DNA from: Chryseosolibacter histidinae | Lineage (GTDB): Bacteria; Bacteroidota; Bacteroidia; Cytophagales; Cyclobacteriaceae | Assembly: GCF_018598225.1 (NCBI RefSeq) | Contig: NZ_JAHESF010000052.1 | Coordinates: 1 to 39,158 of the forward strand | Reading direction: 5' to 3' | DNA length: 39,158 bases | Part shown: positions 1-7,853 of the stretch, in pieces | Layout of the letters: each line of letters begins with the position of its first letter | Numbering within the stretch: the stretch's first letter is position 1 | Notes under the pieces: model-generated | What the model was told of the DNA's origin: nothing | The model's input: the letters and a program-made list of their open reading frames with translations, nothing else | Database searches by the model: none | Program-made: the position numbers and the translations under genes

Positions 1-142
1 AGTTGTGTTTTAGAGACTGGTAGTAAGGAGGGAATGCCCATCCATGTGTAGAAGATTCGGTGCTGGATATCAATTGCCATGGGTTTCAAACCATGGTTGG
101 CATTGTGTTTATGGTGGTAGGACAGGACTAAAGAACAAAAGT

Positions 143-928
143 ATGAAGAAGATCATGTCGATTATAATGGTATTGCTGCTGGCGGGAACATTTGCATTTG
201 CACAGCAGTCGGGCAGGGAGCGGAGAGAAGCAGCGGAAAAAAAAGCGGCGCAGGAAAGATCGCGATCGATGGGTGGCTTTCGCTCCGGGAATGAGGTGAA
301 AGATGACAAGGGCGAGGTACCCAAAGCCACGAATGCCGCTGGCCAGCAGAAAGGAGACCAACAGCCGGCAATTGATAGTGAAGATTCCAATCAGCCGACA
401 CCTGAAGAAAACCTGGGTAGTAAGGGTAGCAATGATGGTAATTCTGATACCGGTAATAGTACTAGTGCTAATAAAGGTGGTAACGCCAATGGCAGTAACA
501 ATAACAGCGGCGCAAATACCGGCAGTGAGAACGCAGAGAAGAGCAACACGCCAGCAGTGATACAGCGCACCACCAGCGAGAGCGGTTCGCCAAGTGTTCT
601 TTCAAAAGACAACGGGCGTGGCCGTGATGGTACCAACAGTGTTCAGCGCGCCACGTATAACATGGCAGGAGCGGAGGTTCCGGCTAACATGAACCTGTCG
701 CAGAAGAACAGGGGCGAAAGGAATATCAACACTGGCACTAATACTAAGATCAGGAAACAGGAAGAACAGCCACAGAAAACCCTGTCGAAGCAAACACAAC
801 GTGAAAACAAACAGCAAGTGAATGCGCAGCAGCGCTCGGATGAGCAGGCCAAAAATAAATCTGACGACAAGAAGAAAAACAAGTTACAGAAAAAGAACCG
901 CAGAAATAAAGACCGCGACTCAGGGTAA
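143..928 (+). CDS. secreted low-complexity Asn/Ser/Gly/Lys-rich protein of unknown function
   Basis: The 261-residue protein starts at the ATG at 143. An ATG at 44 is in frame, but it would add 33 residues without signal-peptide character ahead of the obvious signal sequence. That sequence is MKKIMS followed by a hydrophobic core and an AFA-QQ cleavage site, so export to the periplasm or surface is likely. The mature part has no recognisable fold: an N-terminal charged RERREAAEKKAAQ stretch, a central tract rich in Asn, Gly and Ser (about residues 95-150), and a strongly basic tail ending KKNRRNKDRDSG. Everything points to an intrinsically disordered protein. Only 44 bp separate it from the following barrel gene on the same strand, so the two may be co-transcribed. 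No family is recognised and no function is proposed. Confidence 0.75.
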   Translation: MKKIMSIIMVLLLAGTFAFAQQSGRERREAAEKKAAQERSRSMGGFRSGNEVKDDKGEVPKATNAAGQQKGDQQPAIDSEDSNQPTPEENLGSKGSNDGNSDTGNSTSANKGGNANGSNNNSGANTGSENAEKSNTPAVIQRTTSESGSPSVLSKDNGRGRDGTNSVQRATYNMAGAEVPANMNLSQKNRGERNINTGTNTKIRKQEEQPQKTLSKQTQRENKQQVNAQQRSDEQAKNKSDDKKKNKLQKKNRRNKDRDSG

Positions 929-972
929 TGCCTGGGCCGGTTTCAAAAAAATAGTGGTACTTTGCTGTTGTG

Positions 973-1563
973 ATGAAAGGGATCCTGCTTTTGGCGCTTC
1001 TTTGGGTGGCCGCGTGTGCAACGGCACAAATATCGACGGGCATCAAAGGAGGTTTGAATCTCTCCGATGTGGTCATCAACAACCTGATCGATCCGGATGC
1101 AGAATCAGGGTACAACCTCAAGGCAGGATTTCACGCAGGCATTTTTGCTGTTGCTGACATCGGTACCCGCACAAGCCTCGCCGCCGAGCTGCAATATTCG
1201 AACAAAGGCGTTCACGCTGTCACCAATATCAACCTTCACTATGTTGTGCTTCCATTGCTGGTGCGGTACGCCATTGCCGACAAGCTGATCGCGGAAGCAG
1301 GGCCTGAGCTCGGTTACCTCGTTGCGGCAACATCCAAGTATGGAAATGTGGGTAACATCTGGAACAATAAGATCGATCTGGGACTGGACATGGGACTTCA
1401 ATACACCATTTTCTCCCGCATGACCCTCGGCCTCAGATTCAACGCCGGTATCTCCAGCGTGATCGAAGACACACCACCGTCAACCCAGGGCGAAAAGATC
1501 CGCTACCAAAACCGCGTACTCCAACTCTCCCTCGGATACAAACTGTTTAAATTTGAGATGTGA
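973..1563 (+). CDS. small outer-membrane beta-barrel protein (PorT-like family)
   Basis: This 196-residue protein has a signal peptide (MKGILLLALLWVAACATAQ) followed by alternating hydrophobic strands typical of the Bacteroidota outer-membrane barrel domain. It opens with STGIKGGLNLSDV, the usual first-strand pattern G.kgG.N.s, and ends with an aromatic-containing strand (LQLSLGYKLFKFEM). The length fits an eight-stranded barrel. A GTG at 970 directly precedes the ATG at 973, and the ATG is taken as the start. The Cys in AACATAQ could be read as a lipobox, but the residues around it fit poorly and signal peptidase I cleavage after TAQ is more likely. The role is unknown; such barrels often sit in the outer membrane as structural or accessory proteins. 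A heptamer repeat array begins right after the stop. Confidence 0.8.
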   Translation: MKGILLLALLWVAACATAQISTGIKGGLNLSDVVINNLIDPDAESGYNLKAGFHAGIFAVADIGTRTSLAAELQYSNKGVHAVTNINLHYVVLPLLVRYAIADKLIAEAGPELGYLVAATSKYGNVGNIWNNKIDLGLDMGLQYTIFSRMTLGLRFNAGISSVIEDTPPSTQGEKIRYQNRVLQLSLGYKLFKFEM

Positions 1564-1564
1564 G

Positions 1565-1640
1565 TCCCGATCGGGATCAGATATGAGACATGAGATTTGA
1601 GACAAGAGACTTGTGTCTTAGCTTCAAGTCTCCTGCCTTT
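1565..1640. repeat. heptamer array, GAGACAT family, with palindrome
   Basis: Starting 2 bp after the upstream stop is the palindrome TCCCGATCGGGA (1565-1576), followed by 7-bp units GAGATAT, GAGACAT, GAGATTT, GAGACAA. A weaker inverted arm (GTGTCTT, then CAAGTCTC) reaches about 1632. It lies between convergent genes. Confidence 0.7.
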
Positions 1641-1650
1641 ATCTACTGCT

Positions 1651-1721
1651 ACTTACTCCTTACTCCTTAATTCTGACTCCTCCTTCTGACTCCTGGCTCC
1701 TGACTTCTGGCTTCTGATTCC
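1651..1721. repeat. heptamer array, GGAGTCA/GGAGCCA family, overlapping a CDS end
   Basis: Read on the minus strand, successive units are GGAATCA, GAAGCCA, GAAGTCA, GGAGCCA, GGAGTCA, a 6-bp slip (GAAGGA), GGAGTCA, GAATTAA, GGAGTAA, GGAGTAA. Most of this array lies inside the coding sequence on the minus strand and supplies its last residues and its stop codon. Confidence 0.8.
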
Positions 1722-2157
1722 CCAACATATTGATCACCGCCCCCGCCACAAGACCACCGATCACATACCACGCTACGGTCAAAGCTTTTGTTGTTGGTGT
1801 CGCGGAGACAACGCGCTCGTCGAGCCCAAGTGGTTTAGCGAGCGTGAGGGCACCGAGGCCTGCGCCCAGGCCAAGCAACGCGCCACGAAGCAGTGTTTGT
1901 TTTTTGCCACTGGCCCCGGCCATACCGAAATAGAGTGAGTTGCTGATCAGATCTCCGGCAAGCGAAGCAGGCATCATTTTACCTTTGGTGATGGTAGATC
2001 CGAGGCCGCCTCCTTTCACCAGTCTGGCTACGGCATTCATGCCGAGCACGTCGAGCCGCGGGGCATTTTTGTTAATTCTTTTTGCGCCTTCGTTCAGGGC
2101 AGTAAGCGCACACGCACCGGCAAGCCCTCCTATAGCAGATGTTAAACGCTGATTCAT
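1660..2157 (-). CDS. glycine/alanine-rich hydrophobic membrane protein, repeat-encoded C-terminus
   Basis: The 165-residue protein starts at the ATG at 2157. A TTG two codons upstream is less likely. It carries several Gly/Ala-rich hydrophobic segments (around residues 5-20, 70-110 and 125-145) with GxxxG spacing, consistent with packed membrane helices. No family is recognised. The last roughly 18 residues (starting NQKPEVRSQE) are encoded entirely by the 7-bp repeat array on this strand, and the TAA stop also lies in the array. The native protein probably ended near MLGNQ before the array arrived or expanded. Upstream lies a gap of about 170 bp shared with the VOC gene. Confidence 0.6.
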   Translation of the reverse strand: MNQRLTSAIGGLAGACALTALNEGAKRINKNAPRLDVLGMNAVARLVKGGGLGSTITKGKMMPASLAGDLISNSLYFGMAGASGKKQTLLRGALLGLGAGLGALTLAKPLGLDERVVSATPTTKALTVAWYVIGGLVAGAVINMLGNQKPEVRSQESEGGVRIKE

Positions 2158-2256
2158 GAGCAATTTGATTTAAGTGTCGGTGCATTTACACCTTACCCTT
2201 TAACAAAAAATCAAATGCCAATTTTAATTCAGCTGCTGAGGCCAGTATTTGTTAGT

Positions 2257-2331
2257 ATTGGGAAATCGGGCATTGGGACTTAGAATCGAAAACCGAGTCA
2301 TGCATGGTGACCAATTCCCGATGCCTGATTT
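2257..2331. repeat. heptamer inverted array, ATCGGGA/ATTGGGA family
   Basis: The left arm has units ATTGGGA, AATCGGG, CATTGGG. The right arm (2311-2331) is its near reverse complement, so the element can fold into a hairpin of about 20 bp with a 33-base loop. The end of the right arm overlaps the stop codon of the VOC gene. Confidence 0.75.
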
Positions 2332-2833
2332 ACTGCTGGGGCTTTAGCTCTGCCAGCAAGCTCTCCAGGGCCAAAGGTCTGGTGAACATTTCTATCGAAC
2401 CATCTTCAAGCCTGGGCCAGCTTGATTGGGGACGGTCCCAATAAAGCTCCACACCATTGTGATCGGGATCGTCAAGATACAGGGCTTCGGAGACGCCGTG
2501 ATCGGAGGCACCCGTAAGCGGATACCCGGCTTTGCGCAGGCGGTCGAAGATGTGCGCAAGGTCTTTCCTTGTAGGATATACAATGGCCGTATGAAAGAGG
2601 CCTACTGAATGTTTATCGGCCGCGGGCGCACCCTTGCTGTACCACGTGTTGAGCCCGATGTGATGATGGTAGCCACCTGCTGAAATGAAGGCGGCTTGTT
2701 CACCATACATCTGCATCAGCTCGAATCCCAGCAGGCCACAATAAAAATCAAGTGAACGTTTCAGATCAGACACTTTTAAATGAACGTGGCCGATTCTGGT
2801 CTGAGCGGGAATGACATAATGTTTATCAGTCAT
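2330..2833 (-). CDS. VOC-family metalloenzyme (catechol 2,3-dioxygenase/glyoxalase-like)
   Basis: This 167-residue protein has a single vicinal-oxygen-chelate unit of two paired beta-alpha-beta-beta-beta modules. The likely metal ligands are His18 in GHVHLKV, His81 in GLFHTAIV and Glu129 in VELYWDRP, matching the H-H-E triad of extradiol dioxygenases. The tail VELYWDRPQ.W resembles CatE-type catechol dioxygenases, but those are about twice as long, so this is a half-length, one-unit relative. It is probably cytoplasmic, as no signal peptide is seen. The substrate cannot be told from sequence; ring-cleavage, lyase and fosfomycin-type activities all exist in the superfamily. The stop codon overlaps the edge of a heptamer array. 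Confidence 0.85.
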   Translation of the reverse strand: MTDKHYVIPAQTRIGHVHLKVSDLKRSLDFYCGLLGFELMQMYGEQAAFISAGGYHHHIGLNTWYSKGAPAADKHSVGLFHTAIVYPTRKDLAHIFDRLRKAGYPLTGASDHGVSEALYLDDPDHNGVELYWDRPQSSWPRLEDGSIEMFTRPLALESLLAELKPQQ

Positions 2834-2938
2834 GATTTGGTCTATATTGATCTAAAATAAACCACATCACGCACAGTAAAAATTTTCACATCATCTTCTT
2901 CATGGAATGCCCGCCAACTTCGATTCCCGATCCAAACG

Positions 2939-2966
2939 ATGCTTGTAGAAATCCATCTACAAGCAT
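2939..2966. terminator. hairpin, 11-bp perfect stem
   Basis: ATGCTTGTAGA and its exact reverse complement are separated by a 6-base loop, 2 bp beyond the stop of the small minus-strand gene. The T-run lies on the plus-strand side (2966-2970), so it fits a plus-strand terminator best, but its position suggests it ends the minus-strand transcript. Confidence 0.6.
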
Positions 2967-2968
2967 TT

Positions 2969-3175
2969 TTAATGAACCGCTTCCGATTTTGTTGTGGACT
3001 TTACATTGCGGTAATACGCATCCAGGATCAGGCTCACGATCGTTTTTACATCCAGTTCATTTTCTGCTACTGAATGCTTTAAAGAGCCATTTTCATAAAG
3101 CTGGAACTGGCGTTTTCCTTTCAGATCGATCACTTTAAATTCATACGGCTTGCCTTTGTAATATACCTCTTTCAT
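2969..3175 (-). CDS. small conserved-looking hypothetical protein (68 aa)
   Basis: The protein is 68 residues with an ATG start (MKEVYYKGKPYEFKV) and no signal peptide or membrane segment. The pattern of short strands (YYKGKPYEFKVIDLKGKRQFQLYENG) followed by a helix (ELDVKTIVSLILDAYYRNVK) suggests a compact cytoplasmic fold. Codon usage looks like the neighbours, and a strong hairpin follows the stop directly, which supports a real gene. The family is not recognised. The next gene downstream on this strand is the VOC protein, 135 bp further, probably with its own promoter. Confidence 0.6.
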   Translation of the reverse strand: MKEVYYKGKPYEFKVIDLKGKRQFQLYENGSLKHSVAENELDVKTIVSLILDAYYRNVKSTTKSEAVH

Positions 3176-3269
3176 AAGTTTTGATTTTAGACAGTATACT
3201 TAAAAAGGCGTACCTGCAAACGTTTGAAATTTTGGCAGTAAAGACGGCAGAAAACAGCATTTGAAAAGA

Positions 3270-3300
3270 AGTCGGGAGCCAGGAGTAAGGAGCCAGGAGG
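3270..3300. repeat. heptamer array, GGAGCCA family, single arm
   Basis: Units GGAGCCA, GGAGTAA, GGAGCCA, GGAGG are in register. No inverted arm is seen nearby. This is the same family as the arrays near 1.7, 4.7, 26.8 and 30.5 kb. Confidence 0.7.
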
Positions 3301-3439
3301 CCTTCGTTCGGAGGTGGTGTTTCAGTTTGTACTAGGTTGACTTTGAAGGAAGTAGGGAGAAGAGCCGTACGCTTATTGGATGTTCGTACAGGTTAATGGG
3401 CGGTGAGCAGGTAAATAAACATGCAGAAAACTGCGGGTT

Positions 3440-3522
3440 TGAAAAAACAAAAACCCTGTATTGCTACAGGGTTTGGCAAGACTGAAGAAAAGACCCTCTC
3501 TAAAGTAAAACTCCAATCTTGC
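3440..3522 (-). ncRNA. candidate small RNA, about 80 nt
   Basis: A minus-strand promoter-like pair ends at 3528, placing the start of transcription near 3522. The RNA would end in the terminator at 3451-3474. GCAAGA at the predicted 5' end (3517-3522) is exactly complementary to TCTTGC (3476-3481) just before the terminator, which would close the molecule into a two-domain fold. There is no start codon with a plausible frame. No known RNA family is recognised. It could instead be the trailing part of the AraC transcript. Confidence 0.4.
3451..3474 (-). terminator. intrinsic terminator, minus strand
   Basis: A perfect 10-bp stem AAACCCTGTA / TACAGGGTTT with a 4-base loop is followed on the minus strand by a T-rich run (TTTTTGTTTTTT). 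Confidence 0.8.
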
Positions 3523-3527
3523 TGAGA

Positions 3528-3557
3528 CGAATATAGCATAAAAGCGGCAACAGCAAG
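3528..3557 (-). promoter_or_regulatory. Bacteroidota-type promoter for candidate small RNA
   Basis: On the minus strand CTTG (3554-3557) is followed after 18 bases by TATATTCG (3528-3535), one mismatch from the -7 consensus TAnnTTTG. The spacing is identical to the strong HU promoter in this window. Confidence 0.45.
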
Positions 3558-3643
3558 TCATGGCCGGTAAAATATTTGTTTAACCACGATAATTTCAAAC
3601 AGACGTTCTCAGAACCTAATCCCTATGCGTCGAGGGGATATTA

Positions 3644-4519
3644 TCAATCGTCTTTTTTGCGCAGCATGGCAGGGGTGTAGCCATACCTTCTTTTGAAGGT
3701 GTCTGAAAAGCCACGAACCTTATTATAGCCTACAGAAAAGGCGATCTGGTCGATAGGAGCCAGGGTATCACGAAGCAGGGCCACCGCTTTTTTCATACGT
3801 TCGTTCAGCAGGAAGTGATACACGGTGGCACCATAGAGGATCTTGAAGCCACGCTCCAGCTTGCGTTCATCGATGCCGGCTTCATCGGCCAGCAGGCCAA
3901 CCGTGCAAGCGTTCCGGATGTCGCTCAGGAGCCGGGTATGCACGTGCTTTATTTTTTCGATATCGGCCTTGTGTAGTCCCGTATGAAAATGTCGCTGGCT
4001 GTGCTCCAGGCAGCGGATGAGGATATCAACAGCCTTGATCTTCAGAAAATCTTCCCGCAGCGGACCATTGAACCGTGTATGCAGCACGTCGTTGATCTTC
4101 TCGCGCATCTCTGGTGTGATGTTGAAGTGGATGTCGTTCATGATCGAAGGGATCTTCTGCTCGACCTTGCAAAGGAATTGCCTCAGCATCGGAAAGTTAG
4201 CTGACACCAGCTTCAGGTAAGCAGGCGTGAACTCGATGCAGAATACGGCGTGGCTTCCCTTCTGTACCGTGATCTCGAATGACGACTGCGGCACATACAC
4301 GAAATTATATTGATTCCTGGCGATCGATCCTTCAAAAAGATCTTTGATCCTGTAAGAGAACTCGTTGTGAAGGTTGAATACGATTCCCAGGAATTCGCCG
4401 TGCGGTGTTGAATGAACTTCAGTGCCGGCATCAAAAACACGGAAGCAATAGTGCATGATGCCATGGTCCGTCTCCGGGTAGCCCAGAGGAAAAGTGAACG
4501 TGAGCGTGTTGAAATTCAT
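3644..4519 (-). CDS. AraC-family transcriptional regulator
   Basis: The protein has a C-terminal AraC/XylS DNA-binding domain of about 100 residues with two helix-turn-helix units: the first around CTVGLLADEAGIDERKLERGF, the second in APIDQIAFSVGYNKVRGFS, then FKRRYGYTPAMLRKK, the conserved family ending. The N-terminal two thirds lack a clear cupin signature and probably bind an unknown effector. The start is uncertain: the ATG at 4519 gives 291 residues, while a TTG at 4564 would add 15 residues (MALSSEIEV) that also look protein-like. There is no signal peptide; it acts on DNA in the cytoplasm. The upstream gene on the same strand is a permease 200 bp away, separated by a repeat array. Its targets are unknown. 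Confidence 0.9.
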   Translation of the reverse strand: MNFNTLTFTFPLGYPETDHGIMHYCFRVFDAGTEVHSTPHGEFLGIVFNLHNEFSYRIKDLFEGSIARNQYNFVYVPQSSFEITVQKGSHAVFCIEFTPAYLKLVSANFPMLRQFLCKVEQKIPSIMNDIHFNITPEMREKINDVLHTRFNGPLREDFLKIKAVDILIRCLEHSQRHFHTGLHKADIEKIKHVHTRLLSDIRNACTVGLLADEAGIDERKLERGFKILYGATVYHFLLNERMKKAVALLRDTLAPIDQIAFSVGYNKVRGFSDTFKRRYGYTPAMLRKKDD

Positions 4520-4641
4520 GGCGTTTGGAATTTGGATTACTTCAATTTCCGAACTTAACGCCAAAACCAGTTACGTTTCGCGGATAAAAATTATCTGTAT
4601 CCGTCTCCTGTAGCCGAATCTCCACAACATTGGACGGTACG

Positions 4642-4723
4642 CTCCCTACTCCTTAATTCTTACTCCTTACTTCTTTTCTTATTCTTCCATTCTCGGCCTC
4701 TGACTCCTAAAGTCTGACTCCTA
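4642..4723. repeat. heptamer array, GGAGTAA/GGAGTCA family (minus orientation)
   Basis: Repeated CTACTCC, TTACTCC and TGACTCC units, all in one orientation, begin exactly at the stop codon of the permease gene. No clear opposite arm is present. Confidence 0.7.
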
Positions 4724-7354
4724 CTCATTTTTCAGAACATCCGCCGGATTACTTCTCGCCACCCTCAGGGTTTGTGAGCCGATCATGAGAAGGGCAACAC
4801 CCATCACCACCGCGATGCTCAACAGCAGCTCGCTGATACCAATAGGGGCACGGTGAACAATATCGCTGAGGAACACCTGGTCGAAAAGGTAATACGTAGC
4901 GGGTAGTGCGATCAGTGCTGAGACCGCCAGCAACAGCAGAAAGCCCCGGCTCAGCAAATAGATCAGATGCCCTTCTGTGGCGCCGAGCACTTTGCGGATG
5001 CTGACCTCACGCAGGCGGGTCTCGGTGGTGAATACAACCATTCCGAGCAGTCCCATCGAGGCAATGGAGATCGCCAGGAAGGAGAGAAAACCGATGATCT
5101 TTATCATGGCCGAAAACTCGCTGTAAGCCTTTTCGATCTGGTCGTCGTAGAACACAGCTTCCATGGGGTGTACAGGGTCGATCTTCTTCCATGCTTTTTC
5201 AATTTTATCCATGGTGGCGGGCAGGTCTGTCGTAGAAATGCCGGCGTTGATATAACCATTCCTTCCTTTCCCGCCAGTGTAGTATCGGAAGCACACGGGA
5301 GATATTTCGCTGTCGACCTTTCCGTAGTGAAAGTCTTTGAGAACACCGATGATCTGCAGCTTCTTGCCATGGAAAGTGATAAAATCGCCAACCGCTTTTG
5401 CAGGATTGTTGCCCCCAATGTTGAATCGTTTCATAACCTGCTCGTTGATGATGATCTCGGTCTCTTCTGCGTCAGGAGCTTTGGCCGTAAAATTTCTTCC
5501 TGCCAGAAGCCGGTGACCATGGATGGGCAGGTACTGTTCGTCGATACTGTTATAATATACAAGGGCAGAATCAAGCGGATCGGTATACTTCACATTTTCG
5601 CCATAATAGCTTCCCACACTGGTGATCATCAGTGACCTTGAAAGGTTGGTTATCTCGGGAAGCTCTTTCAGCTCCTTTGCCAGCAGGTCTGCATTATTTT
5701 TCCCGAGCTTGATGTTGAGGATATTTTCTGTTTTAAAGCCAAGGTCGAATGTGAGAAAATGACGGTACTGCCTGTAGCCGATGATGGTGGCTGCGATAAA
5801 GGCAAGTGAAAAAACATATTGCATCACGATGAGCGCTTTCCTGAGACTGACGTTTCGGAAGATCTTGACACCCGCGGTCTGCTTCAAAACATAAACGGCA
5901 TTGATGCGCGAGAAGAAGAGGGCAGGCAGGAAGCCGGCGCTGATGCCCACAGCCACGGCCAGCAACAGGAAGTACGCGATGATCCGGGGTGACAGATCGA
6001 GCCTTACGATGTTGGCCAGCTCAGGCGCGATGGACATGAACTGTGGTCGCAGCAACAGAAAGATACCGAAGGCAATCACCAGCGCGAGCAATGAAATGAT
6101 CAAAGCCTCTGCGATGAACTGACCCAGCACATGGATCTTCAAGGCACCGATCACTTTGCGGATACCCACTTCACGTGAACGGCGTAGTGACCGCGCAATA
6201 GACAGGTTGGTGTAATTGAAACAGGCCGAAAGGATGACCACAAATGACAATATGCCGATAACCCACGGAACGGCAGCCACCATGGTGGGACCGATCTGGT
6301 TGGAGAGATCTTCGCCCAGCACAATATTGTTCATGGGCTGCAGCCACAGCTTTATTTTGGTGTGCGCCAGCGCCGCATTCTCTTCTGCACTGATCTTGTC
6401 GAGCCTGCGCTGCAACGCTTCAGGATCGCTCCCTTCCGGTAACACCACATAGACATAATTCGACCAGACGTGCTCCCACTTCATGTCATGGGCAGCATGG
6501 TGGGTGGGAAGCTCAAACGTGCTAAAGGAGACCAGCATCTCGAAGTGCATGTGCGAGAGCGCGGGAATGTCTTTCATCACGCCCGTAACAGCGTAGGCCG
6601 TGGTATCGAACAGAATGGTCTGGCCCAGCGCATTGGCATCGCCGAATATTTTCTTCGCTGTTTTTTCGGTGAGTACAATGGAATAAGGTTCGCGGAGCGC
6701 CGTTGCAGCATTGCCCTGCAGCAACGGGAAGGTGAAGACCTTGAAGAACGATTCAGAGGCCCACAGTCCACCGACAGGAACAACCTGGTTTCCCGAGCGG
6801 GCATCGCCGCCAAAGCCATTGCGCATGAGCACCATCTCATCAATACCCGTCTTGTCTTCCTGGATCCGCAAGCCGGCCTTCACGGAGGTGGAGGCGAGTC
6901 GTATCGGTTTCTGGTCCAGGTTTTGGTAAGTGTCGCACACGCGGTAGATGCGGTTGTGGTTAACGTGAAATTTGTCGTAGGAGAGAAGGTCGCTCAGAAA
7001 AGCGATCATCAGCAGTCCCACCGACATGCTGATGGCCAGCCCCACGATGTTGATGAATGAAAATAACTTGTTGCGCATCATACTGCGCCCAGATGTTTTG
7101 ATGTAGCTTCCCAGCATAAGCCAATGGATTAGAAAGTTGATGAACTCCGGTTTTCGTATCGTATAGATCCTGACGAACTTGAACACGTCGACGATATAAT
7201 TGAGCTTCGCCCAACGCACACCTTTCGTTTCGCAGTTCCGGTAGAAATATTCATTCAGATCACCCTGCAGGTCTTCCGCCAGCTCTGGCCGGCAATACCA
7301 CTCCAGCACCCGCTGCGCCCACTTCGGTGGTGCCAGTATCTTATGACGTTTCAT
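4721..7354 (-). CDS. FtsX/MacB-type ABC transporter permease with N-terminal prefix domain
   Basis: The 877-residue inner-membrane protein has a soluble prefix of about 85 residues (PPKWAQRVLEWYCRPELAEDLQGDL), a first transmembrane helix at about 98-120, a large periplasmic MacB-type domain, an FtsX core at about 360-490 with the EVGIRKVIGA coupling motif, a fifth helix near 506-525, a second periplasmic domain, and a C-terminal FtsX core with EVSIRKVLGA. It has no Walker A, so no ATPase; a separate ATPase must be supplied or the protein works without one. The prefix plus duplicated core matches the orphan permeases commonly found beside PadR regulators, and a PadR gene does lie upstream on the same strand, 144 bp away. 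The substrate is unknown; relatives export peptides, lipids or drugs. Confidence 0.9.
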   Translation of the reverse strand: MKRHKILAPPKWAQRVLEWYCRPELAEDLQGDLNEYFYRNCETKGVRWAKLNYIVDVFKFVRIYTIRKPEFINFLIHWLMLGSYIKTSGRSMMRNKLFSFINIVGLAISMSVGLLMIAFLSDLLSYDKFHVNHNRIYRVCDTYQNLDQKPIRLASTSVKAGLRIQEDKTGIDEMVLMRNGFGGDARSGNQVVPVGGLWASESFFKVFTFPLLQGNAATALREPYSIVLTEKTAKKIFGDANALGQTILFDTTAYAVTGVMKDIPALSHMHFEMLVSFSTFELPTHHAAHDMKWEHVWSNYVYVVLPEGSDPEALQRRLDKISAEENAALAHTKIKLWLQPMNNIVLGEDLSNQIGPTMVAAVPWVIGILSFVVILSACFNYTNLSIARSLRRSREVGIRKVIGALKIHVLGQFIAEALIISLLALVIAFGIFLLLRPQFMSIAPELANIVRLDLSPRIIAYFLLLAVAVGISAGFLPALFFSRINAVYVLKQTAGVKIFRNVSLRKALIVMQYVFSLAFIAATIIGYRQYRHFLTFDLGFKTENILNIKLGKNNADLLAKELKELPEITNLSRSLMITSVGSYYGENVKYTDPLDSALVYYNSIDEQYLPIHGHRLLAGRNFTAKAPDAEETEIIINEQVMKRFNIGGNNPAKAVGDFITFHGKKLQIIGVLKDFHYGKVDSEISPVCFRYYTGGKGRNGYINAGISTTDLPATMDKIEKAWKKIDPVHPMEAVFYDDQIEKAYSEFSAMIKIIGFLSFLAISIASMGLLGMVVFTTETRLREVSIRKVLGATEGHLIYLLSRGFLLLLAVSALIALPATYYLFDQVFLSDIVHRAPIGISELLLSIAVVMGVALLMIGSQTLRVARSNPADVLKNE

Positions 7355-7370
7355 TTCTTATATGATATCA

Positions 7371-7462
7371 GGTACGAAATACGAAGTACGTGGTACGTGG
7401 CGCCTCGATCGTAGCTAGTGCGCCAGCACAAAATCGTACTTCGTACCTCGTCCCTCGTACTT
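7371..7462. repeat. heptamer inverted array, GTACGAA family
   Basis: The left arm has GTACGAA, ATACGAA, GTACGTG, GTACGTG units (7372-7400). The right arm TACTTCG, TACCTCG, TCCCTCG, TAC (7437-7460) is its complement. The loop contains a further short complementarity (TGGCGC / GCGCCA). It lies between the PadR and permease genes. Confidence 0.8.
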
Positions 7463-7494
7463 ACTCCTTACTCCTGGCTCCTTACTTCTTTTCT
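7461..7494. repeat. heptamer array, GGAGTAA/GGAGCCA family
   Basis: TTACTCC, TTACTCC, TGGCTCC, TTACTTC run directly on from the GTACGAA array, so two unrelated heptamer families abut. The array ends 4 bp from the PadR stop codon. Confidence 0.75.
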
Positions 7495-7498
7495 AAAG

Positions 7499-7831
7499 TT
7501 AGGTTCTCTTCAAAACCATCTCCGGAATAATGCTCCACAGCTGGTCCCTGACTTCTTTCGCTCTGATCAGTGCAGCCTTGCCGGCGCTGGTCACCGTGTA
7601 ATATCGTTTCCGTTTTCCGCCCCGTACATTGGTGGCTTCGCCCAGCTTGCTTTTCACCAGCCCTTTTTCTTCCAGCCGGTTCAATACAGCATGCACCACA
7701 CCAAGCTTCGCCTGACGGCCGGTATGCTTTTCCAGCTCGTCACAGATGGCAACACTATACGCTTCATTTACCAAAGCGGCAGTAGTGAGCAGAACCAGCT
7801 CTTCAAATTCTCCGATATTGGTGCCTTTCAT
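7499..7831 (-). CDS. PadR-family transcriptional regulator
   Basis: This 110-residue protein is a PadR winged helix with almost no C-terminal dimer helix beyond the basic unit (subfamily 2-like). It begins GEFEELVLLTTAAL, followed by the recognition region TGRQAKLGVVHAVLNRLEEKGLV and the wing (GGKRKRYYTVTSAGKAAL). PadR proteins of this size normally repress their own gene and a linked membrane protein, and here the linked gene is the large permease downstream. An 8-bp inverted repeat overlaps the predicted promoter, which supports autoregulation. The start is the ATG at 7831, about 16 bases from the predicted transcription start. Confidence 0.93.
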   Translation of the reverse strand: MKGTNIGEFEELVLLTTAALVNEAYSVAICDELEKHTGRQAKLGVVHAVLNRLEEKGLVKSKLGEATNVRGGKRKRYYTVTSAGKAALIRAKEVRDQLWSIIPEMVLKRT

Positions 7832-7853
7832 AAACCAAAGCGTATTTATTTAT

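Larger units (their letters stand above)
3176..3643. other. 468-bp intergenic region with candidate small RNA
   Basis: No convincing protein gene is present. The region holds a single-arm heptamer array (3270-3300), a minus-strand terminator (3451-3474) and a minus-strand promoter-like pair (3528-3557) that together outline a small RNA. A 62-codon minus-strand frame (3373-3561) runs through both terminator arms and is not believed. Confidence 0.5.

Noticed and set aside
3373-3561. 62-codon minus-strand frame
   Set aside because: It spans a perfect terminator hairpin and has Cys/Phe-rich composition unlike a protein here.
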